DNA from: Closterium sp. NIES-65
Lineage: Eukaryota; Streptophyta; Zygnematophyceae; Desmidiales; Closteriaceae
NCBI GenBank assembly: GCA_948144175.1
Contig: CANXME010000206.1
Location: 1 to 64,000, forward strand
Length of the DNA stretch: 64,000 nt
Direction of reading: 5' to 3'
Both the position numbers and the translations under genes were made by a program. Under the pieces are notes generated by a model. That model saw nothing but the letters and a program-made list of their open reading frames with translations. It was not told the origin of the DNA and made no database searches. Shown here piece by piece: positions 10,458 through 22,300 of this stretch (position 1 is the first letter of the stretch; each line of letters begins with the position of its first letter).

Positions 10458-12472
10458 CTACATGCAACAAAGATGCACATTACGTTGCTTTGCGAAACGT
10501 ATGAGGCAAGAGAGGTGCAGAAAAGTGAAGTAAGATGGAACCAATTTGATACCACATGAAACGTGTATTTCAGTATTTTATTAGGGGTCTACTTTTAACC
10601 TATTTCTCAAGTTCTTCCGAATTCAATTAAGTTGTAACAAATATGGACTGTAGAGTAATTTTCATTGGCAATCTCTTGCCAAGCAATTCCTCTTGTAGAT
10701 AGTAGACGCTATTATATATCTGTACATTCACACCGCTGCTGAACAACTAGTACAACGGCTAGCATACGTGATGCAATATCGATGTGCCGTATATCCCCCG
10801 TTCAAGCGAACGACCCAGAATCCAGGAAAAGGCTCTACATGCTTTATCCCGATTTGTTGCTATCATCCCTGCGCGGCTGGAGTGGAGAACCAACGAGTAT
10901 GGCAACGACTTCACACGGGAACTTCCAACTTCTCATGCAAAATTTCATATTGCTGACCGCGAGTCCACTGAGCGTGGGCCCATGTACACTACACTCTAAT
11001 ACACATGATGCCCACCCCGTGCACGCGGATTTTCTCTGAACCGTATAGAAACCCTGCACCGGAGGTTTTTTTCCAGCCAGTTGCACTCACGTTACAAGCA
11101 CGTCGCGCTGCAGTGGTTATGAACCAATAGTAACGAACAGACTGAAGTCATACTAAAGAGACTCAAGTAAAAATGTCAACAGATACGTTAAAAATCCTTT
11201 TTATAAGCACCTGCGAATCCTTTTTAGCTAGCTGCGAATTGACGAAGCTTATGCCAATTCCAGCATATTATAAGCTCATTTTAAAAGGCAACTGGGAGTG
11301 GCTCAAACGGGCATCATGTGTAATATGCAGTTGCTGGGAAAGGAAAGCCACAAAGTTCCGAACAAAATTCAGTACACTATGTACAGTAGTTTTTGCTGAC
11401 GATTCACGAACTTCTTGCGGGCGCCCTGTCATCAACCTTCTTGCGGGCGCCCTGTCATCCTCCACTGTCCGCGCCATTAAAGTTGAGCAATCAGCGAACC
11501 ACGGGAGTGACATGGCAAGGTCGGCGATGCTCTCCAATCGCATCGTGGCATTCCATACAGTTTCCGAAAACGCTGGAGAGTACAGCGCGTTGCGTGCGTC
11601 ATCCATGTCATCAATGACTCACTGGATAAGGCACGCATGCTTGAACTGTGGTGTTGGATGGTGTAAAAGCCCTGAGGGCGACGCCGCGAATCGGGAGCCT
11701 CGGTGGTGAGCTTTTAATATGAGTAAGTAGAGCAGCTGTTCGACGTGGAATTGTGTTAGGCTGACGTTTCCGTTCCCAGCAAAAGAGAACACTTCGTGCG
11801 TACATTGATGATGCTCCGCTTCGGCACAGACTTCTGAATTGGCGCACAGCAAATATCTTATCCAAGCTGCCCTGGCAAGAGCAGCGACAAACTTCAACCA
11901 GCTTAGGAAACCTTGCTTCACAACAAGCCCAAGCAGAGAGCCTGTGCCACGTCTGCGCGGACCTTCCTAACCTGATCCGATCAGCTTGAGGGACCGCGTC
12001 ATTTCATTCACAGGCTGTTCGTTGGCTTGCTTGGGGAGATCTACGAAAGTGACGCGGCTCGCCTTGGCTGAAAACAGGCAGGCAAGCGCTTGGCAACAAT
12101 CCCGACAATGCGATCAGAGATCTGCTCCAATTAGTCCGCTTCCAGTCGCTTTGTTGTTCCCCTCCAGTGAGGCTGCTGTTGCTTCATTGTTCTCGTTCCT
12201 ACGACCACAACTATAACTGATCCACCTCCCGTCCTCCTTCCGCCCTCACTCATTCCGTTATATGCCAAGGACTGTAGGGTGACGACGGCATAATAACGAA
12301 GCTCATCGGACGACCGGAATAGATAACCCAGATGTTTGGACCAGCTCCTGGTGGACATCGTTAATTGGCGCTCCAGAGATACCTGTTAAAACAAAAGTGT
12401 CTCGTTTGGTAGTTCAGATCAAGCGTCTCAAGAACAGCGCATCTCTCAACAACGTCTCGTCGAGCAATCGCC
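10458..12472. other. Intergenic between retrotransposon and LBD
   Basis: About 2 kb of AT-richer DNA without a recognisable gene. The longest ORFs (for example 11173-11709 plus and 11268-11606 minus) match no family I know and have no clear splice partners. A local direct repeat (CTTCTTGCGGGCGCCCTGTC) occurs twice at about 11410-11455. The last few hundred bases should contain the LBD promoter and 5' UTR. Confidence 0.5.
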
Positions 12473-14284
12473 ATGAGCTGCAACGGTTGTCGCGTGTTAC
12501 GAAAAGGCTGCAGCGAGAGCTGCGTGATCCGCCACTGCCTCGCGGGGATCGACGGCGCGGAGGCGCAGGGCCACGCGACGCTCTTCCTCGCCAAGTTCTA
12601 CGGCCGCGCGGGCCTAATGGGCTTCATCTCTGGGGTCGAGGAGATCCAACGGCCCGCGCTCTTCCAGTCGCTGCTCTTCGAGGCGTGCGGCCGCACCATC
12701 AATCCCGTTTACGGCGCTTCGGGACTGCTCTGGACGGGCCAGTGGCATTTCTGCGAGGCTGCGGTCGACGCCGTGCTTCGCGGAGGGTCGATAAAGCGAT
12801 ATCTGACACTTCCGCTCCAGCCGTCACTTCCCCTACTGATCCTCCTGCTCCCCAGGTCCCCACTCCCACTGTCCGGCCGATCGTAGCCGCTTGTGCGCTC
12901 CCTACTCCCACCGTGATGACGTCAGCGGGGCCTGTAATGATGGTCGGAAACTCCGCTGCACCTTCGTCGTTCCCGCCGTCCGTTTTTCCCGCCGGCGCGC
13001 CGTTCTTTCCCGGCGCAATGGGCGTCCTGAGGCCACGCGGTGGGTTGCCCGCGACGGCCTCCGCGCTCCCCCCCTTACCAGGCGCCGCAGGCGGCGTGAG
13101 TGGGCCGCTCGTAGGCGGTCTCGCGGGGAGCTACCTTCCGCAGCAACTGATGCAACAGCAACAGCAGCAGCAGTATGCACAGCTTCAGCAACAACAGCAG
13201 CAACAGCAGCAGCAGCAACAGCAGCAGCAGCAACAGCAGATGGTACATTTACACAGCATGTACGCCACACCTGGCATGTATCAGCCGAGTGCCGCCGTCT
13301 CCCTTGCCGACCGCTGGCTCTGCCGTCATGTCTGCCGGCCAGCCGATGGTCGCGTCCGGTCAGATGATCTCCTATTGGCCGGCTGCCCATGGGTCTACCG
13401 CTCCAACGTCCACCTTTCCCAGCGCGGCGCCAGGCGGAGTGATGATGGTTGCAACGCCGCCACCGCCAGCTCAGATTCCCGGGTTTTCAGTGACTGGCTT
13501 CCAGCCAATGACGTTCGGAAACGTGGCGGTCCCGCAAAGCCAGCAAGTGCCGTTTACTTCGGGACAGATAGCAACTGGTGGTGTTCCATCCGCTGCTGCT
13601 TACTTAACCCCATCACATCAACAGCAGCAACTGAGCGCTGCATCGCAGCAGCAGCAGCAAGCGCAACAGCAAGCGCAACAGCAGCAATCAGAGAATGAGA
13701 AGCAGCAGCGTCTAAGGCCATGCACGCCACCCGCTGTTCCATCAGCAATGGAGACCCACAAAACCCCAGCTGCACCGGCAGCAGCAGCGGGCGGCGCGCG
13801 GGCGGCACCAGAGCGCACGGAGAGCCCTGCCAGCTGCCTGTCCCCCATGGCTAGTGGCGTCAGTGGGAGCAGACCGAGTGGGCTGAGCGGGTCCAAGAGC
13901 AGCAGAGGCCCTGAAGAGAGCAGTGCACTGCTGCTGGCGCCTGTGGCCAGACGACCAAAGCTCATGCATGCCCCAACCTCAGACTCGCCGCAATTCGTCC
14001 CTCCGAACCTGCAGCTCCGGACAGACCTGGGAGGAAGCAGCGCCGCACGAGTGAGAGCAGGATCGGAATCACTCGACTCACATGCAACAGTAGAAGCGCC
14101 AGATTTCTACCCACCAGCCTCGTTTCCCGCACCAGGTGCTGCAGCTAACCCGTGGCGGTCTCTTTGCAGATCTGGGATTGAGGAGGGGATGCATCAGCAG
14201 CACAGCAGCACTTTCCTGTCTGTGCATGATGGTGTTCACGGCAAGCAGAGCTCTCCTGGTGAGCTGCTCCAGCTGCTGTCATGA
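12473..14284 (+). CDS. LBD: LOB-domain transcription factor, class II type
   Basis: A plant-lineage DNA-binding protein. Residues 3-17 form the LOB zinc-finger-like block CX2CX6CX3C ([17 protein letters not shown]). The GAS block ([15 protein letters not shown]) and [20 protein letters not shown] follow. This closely resembles class II members such as Arabidopsis LBD37-41, which lack the class I leucine-zipper-like coil. The C-terminus is long and low-complexity: a Gln run at about 13150-13240, a second Gln/Ala tract at about 13620-13690, and a Pro/Ser-rich tail. The frame changes twice with no plausible intron, near 12790 ([13 protein letters not shown]) and between 13280 and 13310. These may be sequencing indels or real damage. 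LOB identity is firm; the exact C-terminal sequence is not. Confidence 0.88.
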
Positions 14285-16210
14285 CATCAGTGTGTTCATT
14301 GTGTGGCCCAGGCTAAGGGGTCACAGGCAAGGGGATATACGGTAGAGGCTGACAAGGCTGGAGCTGCCCTGCTAGCATGGTTGATCATCCAGTATAGTGT
14401 AGACCTATCAAGTGGTTCTTGGCTGAAGTCCATCAGCTACCTGTATATTCGTTGTTACCGTAGTCCAACTTATGTAACTACTGATACATGCTCTAAACGT
14501 GGTGATGTAACTGTGACTGGGAGCATGGTCTGGTCTCATGCGGTGCGTCATTCCATATGTGTGTATATTCACATGCTTGCTTGTACGGGTATGATGTGGA
14601 CACGCGAAGCAGCAAAATGTCCACTGTACACAGGAAGGCAAGTACGGTAACAGTCCTCGTAGAGGGCTTACTGCGGTAGTAGCATGCGTCAAGGCACAAG
14701 CTCTGTGATTAGCATGCAAACTCTGTGATTAACATTGTGGATAGCCCTGTGGTTAGCCCTGTGGTTAGCCCTGTGGTTAGCCCTGTGATGAACCTCGTGA
14801 TCAATTTTGTGGTAGCCCTGTAGTTAGACCTGCGATTTGCCCTGTGACTAACCCTGTTGTTGGCGCCGCAGTTACCCCTGTGGTTATCCCTGCGCTTTTC
14901 CCTGTGACTAGCCCTGTGGTTAGCCCCGTGGTTAGCCCCGTGGTTAGCCCTGTGCCTGGCCTACGTGGGGGTTGCTGAGGTGGGTCCCATAGGGAGGTGG
15001 GTCGCAAAAGGAGGCGGGTTGCAGGGGGAGGAAAACGAAGGAGCAATCCGGGGGGGAGGTGGGGGGGGGGGGGGGGGGGGAGTCCTACGCAGGGGGAGGG
15101 GAGGGAGCGGGACTGGGGAAAAACATTAAGGAGGAGGGGGGGGGGGGTGGTGGTGGTTGGGATCTTTGGGAGTTAAGGGGGAGAGGGGGGGATAACACAC
15201 CTGAGAGTTTTACCAGCCTAGATAACCTATCTGATCATATTTCCTATATTCTTCAGCTCTGGCATATGTGGCCTTCATCCTCCATCTTCACTTCCAAAAG
15301 GATCGTCGTTGGTTGCCCTGCAAGAAGACAAGAGTTGAGCCTGTTGTGAAATGATGGGTGTTGTTCGATTTGGGCACAATGTAGATGATATGATGGTATG
15401 ATATGACATGACGTTTCTGGGGTTCAGTCTGTGTTTAGTTGTTACTTCCTCACCTTCACATGCAACGGTGATGTCTTCACCAGCTGGCCGCTCCAATTAG
15501 TTCTACTACCGTACTCTTCAGTTCGTTCCAGCGCTTACTCTCCACCCCGCCTCACTGTAATGTCAACAACACACCCAAAACGCAGCGAGAGAGAGATTGT
15601 CACATGAGAGGCGAAGAGAGAGGTTGGCACATGAGAGGCGACGAAAACATTGCAAGGTCCTTGAAGCATGTGGAAGGGTAAGGATGAAGCTCATGGATCC
15701 ATACAAAAATCAATCAGCCACAGTGGAATTGTGTTGCTGGGTAGAGAAAAAAATGGGCACGGAAGGCAAAGGACTGCAAAGGACAGGAACTGTGGGGTTG
15801 GAAGGGGTATTGGTGCGGAAGAGAAAAGGGTGGGTACAGAAACTCACCACTAGAAAAAGCCTCAAAGCACGTGCTATTCTTGTGCACCCTCGTGCTCCAA
15901 TGCTGCTACCAAAATGTTACTCTAGCCACACCTGAAGCAGAAAACGCGAGGGGAAAAGGCATGTGAACAAAGAGGAGAGAAAGAGCCGAGCAATAGGGCA
16001 TCTGAAGATAGAAGAGCGAAGGTAAGGAGAGGAGATTGACAAAAACGTGAGAGTGAAGCATAACGTGCAGCGATGTGTAGAGGATCAAAGGAGCAGGCCA
16101 CCTTGAATACGAGGAAAGCGGATTTGTCAGAGACGACTCACCACATCTCAAATCTTCAACCTCATATCCGTTCATGTACCTCTGCTTCGCTCATCGCTCT
16201 GGTCGGGCGC
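14285..16210. other. Intergenic with simple repeats
   Basis: No convincing gene is present. A degenerate 12-bp repeat (consensus CCCTGTGGTTAG) runs from about 14736 to 14965. A G-rich tract with a run of about 20 or more consecutive G follows at 15058-15081, with further G runs to 15190. The rest is unremarkable. Confidence 0.6.
14736..14965. repeat. Degenerate 12-bp tandem repeat (CCCTGTGGTTAG)
   Basis: About 19 imperfect units are present. The best-preserved copies lie at 14750-14785 and 14910-14955; the middle units are diverged. The unit does not match the plant telomere heptamer. Confidence 0.8.
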
Positions 16211-16320
16211 AAGGGCGGGCGCATGGGTGGGCGCATGGGTGGGCGCATGGGTGGGTGCATGGGTGGGCGCATTGGTGGGCGCATAGGTGGGCGCATGGTT
16301 GGTCGCATGGGTGGGTGCAT
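16205..16320. repeat. 12-bp tandem repeat (GCATGGGTGGGC), left block
   Basis: About nine units immediately precede the 27-bp satellite. They have the same sequence and orientation as the much larger block at 28676-29345. Confidence 0.9.
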
Positions 16321-19300
16321 GGCGCCCGCCTCACATCACAGAGGAGTGGCGCCCGCCTCACATCACAGAGGAGTGGCGCCCGCCTCACATCACAGAGGAG
16401 TGGCGCCCGCCTCACATCACAGAGGAGTGGCGCCCGCCTCACACCACAGAGGAGTGGCGCCCGCCTCACATCACAGAGGAGTGGCGCCCGCCTCACACCA
16501 CAGAGGAGTGGCGCCCGCCTCACATCACAGAGGAGTGGAGCCCGCCTCACACCACAGAGGAGTGGCGCCCGCCTCACATCACAGAGGAGTGGCGCCCGCC
16601 TCACACCACAGAGGAGTGGCGCCCGCCTCACACCACAGAGGAGTGGCGCCCGCCTCACACCACAGAGGAGTGGCGCCCGCCTCACACCACAGAGGAGTGG
16701 CGCCCGCCTCACATCACAGAGGAGTGGCGCCCGCCTCACACCACAGAGGAGTGGCGCCCGCCTCACATCACAGAGGAGTGGCGCCCGCCTCACACCACAG
16801 AGGAGTGGCGCCCGCCTCACACCACAGAGGAGTGGCGCCCGCCTCACACCACAGAGGAGTGGCGCCCGCCTCACACCACAGAGGAGTGGCGCCCGCCTCA
16901 CACCACAGAGGAGTGGCACCCGCCTCACATCACAGAGGAGTGGCGCCCGCCTCACACCACAGAGGAGTGGCGCCCGCCTCACACCACAGAGGAGTGGCGC
17001 CCGCCTCACACCACAGAGGAGTGGCGCCCGCCTCACATCACAGAGGAGTGGCGCCCGCCTCACACCACAGAGGAGTGGCGCCCGCCTCACATCACAGAGG
17101 AGTGGCGCCCGCCTCACATCACAGAGGAGTGGCGCCCGCCTCACACCACAGAGGAGTGGCGCCCGCCTCACACCACAGAGGAGTGGCGTCCGCCTCACAT
17201 CACAGAGGAGTGGCGCCCGCCTCACATCACAGAGGAGTGGCGTCCGCCTCACATCACAGAGGAGTGGCGCCCGCCTCACACCACAGAGGAGTGGCGCCCG
17301 CCTCACATCACAGAGGAGTGGCGCCCGCCTCACACCACAGAGGAGTGGCGCCCGCCTCACACCACAGAGGAGTGGCGCCCGCCTCACACCACAGAGGAGT
17401 GGCGCCCGCCTCACATCACAGAGGAGTGGCGCCCGCCTCACACCACAGAGGAGTGGCGCCCGCCTCACACCACAGAGGAGTGGCGCCCGCCTCACACCAC
17501 AGAGGAGTGGCGCCCGCCTCACATCACAGAGGAGTGGCGCCCGCCTCACATCACAGAGGAGTGGCGCCCGCCTCACACCACCGAGGAGTGGCGCCCGCCT
17601 CACACCACAGAGGAGTGGCGCCCGCCTCACATCACAGAGGAGTGGCGCCCGCCTCACACCACAGAGGAGTGGCGCCCGCCTCACATCACAGAGGAGTGGC
17701 GCCCGCCTCACACCACAGAGGAGTGGCGCCCGCCTCACACCACAGAGGAGTGGCGCCCGCCTCACATCACAGAGGAGTGGCGCCCGCCTCACATCACAGA
17801 GGAGTGGCGCCCGCCTCACACCACAGAGGAGTGGCGCCCGCCTCACACCACAGAGGAGTGGCGCCCGCCTCACACCACAGAGGAGTGGCGCCCGCCTCAC
17901 ATCACAGAGGAGTGGCGCCCCGCCCCACACCACAGAGGAGTGGCGCCCGCCTCACACCACAGAGGAGTGGCGCCCGCCTCACATCACAGAGGAGTGGCGC
18001 CCGCCTCACACCACAGAGGAGTGGCGCCCGCCTCACACCACAGAGGAGTGGCGCCCGCCTCACATCACAGAGGAGTGGCGCCCGCCTCACACCACAGAGG
18101 AGTGGCGCCCGCCTCACATCACAGAGGAGTGGCGCCCGCCTCACATCACAGAGGAGTGGCGCCCGCCCCACACCACAGAGGAGTGGCGCCCGCCTCACAC
18201 CACAGAGGTGTGGCGCCCGCCTCACATCACAGAGGAGTGGCGCCCGCCTCACATCACAGAGGAGTGGCGCCCGCCTCACATCACAGAGGAGTGGCGCCCG
18301 CCTCACATCACAGAGGAGTGGCGCCCGCCTCAGACCACAGAGGAGTGGCGCCCGCCTCACACCACAGAGGAGTGGCGCCCGCCTCACACCACAGAGGAGT
18401 GGCGCCCGCCTCACATCACAGAGGAGTGGCGCCCGCCTCACACCACAGAGGAGTGGCGCCCGCCTCACACCACAGAGGAGTGGCGCCCGCCTCACATCAC
18501 AGAGGAGTGGCGCCCGCCTCACACCACAGAGGAGTGGCGCCCGCCTCACATCACAGAGGAGTGGCGCCCGCCTCACACCACAGAGGAGTGGCGCCCGCCT
18601 CACACCACAGAGGAGTGGCGCCCGCCTCACATCACAGAGGAGTGGCGCCCGCCTCACACCACAGAGGAGTGGCGCCCGCCTCACACCACAGAGGAGTGGC
18701 GCCCGCCTCACATCACAGAGGAGTGGCGCCCGCCTCACACCACAGAGGAGTGGCGCCCGCCTCACATCACAGAGGAGTGGCGCCCGCCTCACACCACAGA
18801 GGAGTGGCGCCCGCCTCACACCACAGAGGAGTGGCGCCCGCCTCACACCACAGAGGAGTGGCGCCCGCCTCACATCACAGAGGAGTGGCGCCCGCCTCAC
18901 ACCACAAAGGAGTGGCGCCCCCCTCACATCACAGAGGAGTGGCGCCCGCCCCACACCACAGAGGAGTGGCGCCCGCCTCACATCACAGAGGAGTGGCGCC
19001 CGCCTCACACCACAGAGGAGTGGCGCCCGCCTCACACCACAGAGGAGTGGCGCCCGCCTCACACCACAGAGGAGTGGCGCCCGCCTCACACCACAGAGGA
19101 GTGGCGCCCGCCTCACATCACAGAGTAGAGACGCCCGCCTCACATCACAGAGGAGTGGCGCCCGCCTCACACCACAGAGGAGTGGCGCCCGCCTCACATC
19201 ACAGAGGAGTGGCGCCCGCCTCACATCACAGAGGAGTGGCGCCCGCCTCACACCACAGAGGAGTGGCGCCCGCCTCACACCACAGAGGAGTGGCGCCCGC

Positions 19301-22300
19301 CTCACATCACAGAGGAGTGGCGCCCGCCTCACACCACAGAGGAGTGGCGCCCGCCTCACACCACAGAGGAGTGGCGCCCGCCTCACATCACAGAGGAGTG
19401 GCGCCCGCCCCACACCACAGAGGAGTGGCGCCCGCCTCACACCACAGAGGTGTGGCGCCCGCCTCACATCACAGAGGAGTGGCGCCCGCCTCACATCACA
19501 GAGGAGTGGCGCCCGCCTCACATCACAGAGGAGTGGCGCCCGCCTCACATCACAGAGGAGTGGCGCCCGCCTCAGACCACAGAGGAGTGGCGCCCGCCTC
19601 ACACCACAGAGGAGTGGCGCCCGCCTCACACCACAGAGGAGTGGCGCCCGCCTCACATCACAGAGGAGTGGCGCCCGCCTCACACCACAGAGGAGTGGCG
19701 CCCGCCTCACACCACAGAGGAGTGGCGCCCGCCTCACATCACAGAGGAGTGGCGCCCGCCTCACACCACAGAGGAGTGGCGCCCGCCTCACATCACAGAG
19801 GAGTGGCGCCCGCCTCACACCACAGAGGAGTGGCGCCCGCCTCACACCACAGAGGAGTGGCGCCCCGCCTCACATCACAGAGGAGTGGCGCCCGCCTCAC
19901 ACCACAGAGGAGTGGCGCCCGCCTCACACCACAGAGGAGTGGCGCCCGCCTCACATCACAGAGGAGTGGCGCCCGCCTCACACCACAGAGGAGTGGCGCC
20001 CGCCTCACATCACAGAGGAGTGGCGCCCGCCTCACATCACAGAGGAGTGGCGCCCGCCTCACACCACAGAGGAGTGGCGCCCGCCTCACACCACAGAGGA
20101 GTGGCGCCCACCTCACATCACAGAGGAGTGGCGCCCGCCTCACACCACAGAGGAGTGGCGCCCGCCTCACATCACAGAGGAGTGGCGCCCGCCCCACACC
20201 ACAGAGGAGTGGCGCCCGCCTCACATCACAGAGGAGTGGCGCCCGCCTCACACCACAGAGGAGTGGCGGCCGCCTCACACCACAGAGGAGTGGCGCCCGC
20301 CTCACACCACAGAGGAGTGGCGCCCGCCTCACATCACAGAGGAGTGGCGCCCGCCTCACATCACAGAGTAGAGACGCCCGCCTCACATCACAGAGGAGTG
20401 GCGCCCGCCCCACACCACAGAGGAGTGGCGCCCGCCTCACACCACAGAGGAGTGGCGCCCGCCTCACACCACAGAGGAGTGGCGCCCGCCTCACATCACA
20501 GAGGAGTGGCGCCCGCCTCACATCACAGAGGAGTGGCGCCCGCCTCACACCACAGAGGAGTGGCGCCCGCCTCACACCACAGAGGAGTGGCGCCCGCCTC
20601 ACATCACAGAGGAGTGGCGCCCGCCTCACACCACAGAGGAGTGGCGCCCGCCTCACACCACAGAGGAGTGGCGCCCGCCTCACATCACAGAGGAGTGGCG
20701 CCCGCCCCACACCACAGAGGAGTGGCGCCCGCCTCACACCACAGAGGAGTGGCGCCCGCCTCACATCACAGAGGAGTGGCGCCCGCCTCACACCACAGAG
20801 GAGTGGCGCCCGCCTCACATCACAGAGGAGTGGCGCCCGCCCCACACCACAGAGGAGTGGCGCCCGCCTCACACCACAGAGGAGTGGCGCCCGCCTCACA
20901 ACACAGAGGAGTGGCGCCCGCCCCACACCACAGAGGAGTGGCGCCCGCCTCACATCACAGAGGAGTGGCGCCCGCCTCACATCACAGAGGAGTGGCGCCC
21001 GCCTCACACCACAGAGGAGTGGCGCCCGCCTCACACCACAGAGGAGTGGCGCCCGCCTCACATCACAGAGGAGTGGCGCCCGCCCCACACCACAGAGGAG
21101 TGGCGCCCGCCTCACACCACAGAGGTGTGGCGCCCGCCTCACATCACAGAGGAGTGGCGCCCGCCTCACATCACAGAGGAGTGGCGCCCGCCTCACACCA
21201 CAGAGGAGTGGCGCCCGCCTCACATCACAGAGGAGTGGCGCCCGCCTCACATCACAGAGGAGTGGCGCCCGCCTCACATCACAGAGGAGTGGCGCCCGCC
21301 TCACATCACAGAGGAGTGGCGCCCGCAGCACACCACAGAGGAGTGGCGCCCGCCTCACATCACAGAGGAGTGGCGCCCGCAGCACACCACAGAGGAGTGG
21401 CGCCCGCCTCACATCACAGAGGAGTGGCGCCCGCAGCACATCACAGAGGAGTGGCGCCCGCCTCACATCACAGAGGAGTGGCGCCCGCCTCACATCACAG
21501 AGGAGTGGCGCCCGCCTCACACCACAGAGGAGTGGCGCCCGCCTCACAACACAGAGGAGTGGCGCCCGCCCCACACCACAGAGGAGTGGCGCCCGCCTCA
21601 CACCACAGAGGAGTGGCGCCCGCCTCACATCACAGAGGAGTGGTGCCCGCCTCACATCACAGAGGAGTGGCGCCCGCCTCACACCACAGAGGAGTGGCGC
21701 CCGCCTCACAACACAGAGGAGTGGCGCCCGCCCCACACCACAGAGGAGTGGCGCCCGCCTCACATCACAGAGGAGTGGCGCCCGCCTCACACCACAGAGG
21801 AGTGGCGCCCGCCTCACACCACAGAGGAGTGGCGCCCGCCTCACATCACAGAGGAGTGGCGCCCGCCTCACACCACAGAGGAGTGGCGCCCGCCTCACAC
21901 CACAGAGGAGTGGCGCCCGCCTCACATCACAGAGGAGTGGCGCCCGCCCCACACCACAGAGGAGTGGCGCCCGCCTCACACCACAGAGGAGTGGCGCCCG
22001 CCTCACATCACAGAGGAGTGGCGCCCGCCTCACACCACAGAGGAGTGGCGCCCGCCTCACATCACAGAGGAGTGGCGCCCGCCCCACACCACAGAGGAGT
22101 GGCGCCCGCCTCACACCACAGAGGAGTGGCGCCCGCCTCACATCACAGAGGAGTGGCGCCCGCCTCACACCACAGAGGAGTGGCGCCCGCCTCACATCAC
22201 AGAGGAGTGGCGCCCGCCTCACATCACAGAGGAGTGGCGCCCGCCTCACACCACAGAGGAGTGGCGCCCGCCTCACACCACAGAGGAGTGGCGCCCGCCT

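Noticed and set aside
11173-11709. 178-codon plus-strand ORF and overlapping 112-codon minus ORF
   Set aside because: No family resemblance, splice partners or composition shift; likely chance ORFs.
14736-14965. Interstitial telomere repeat
   Set aside because: The consensus CCCTGTGGTTAG is 12 bp and does not match the plant CCCTAAA heptamer.
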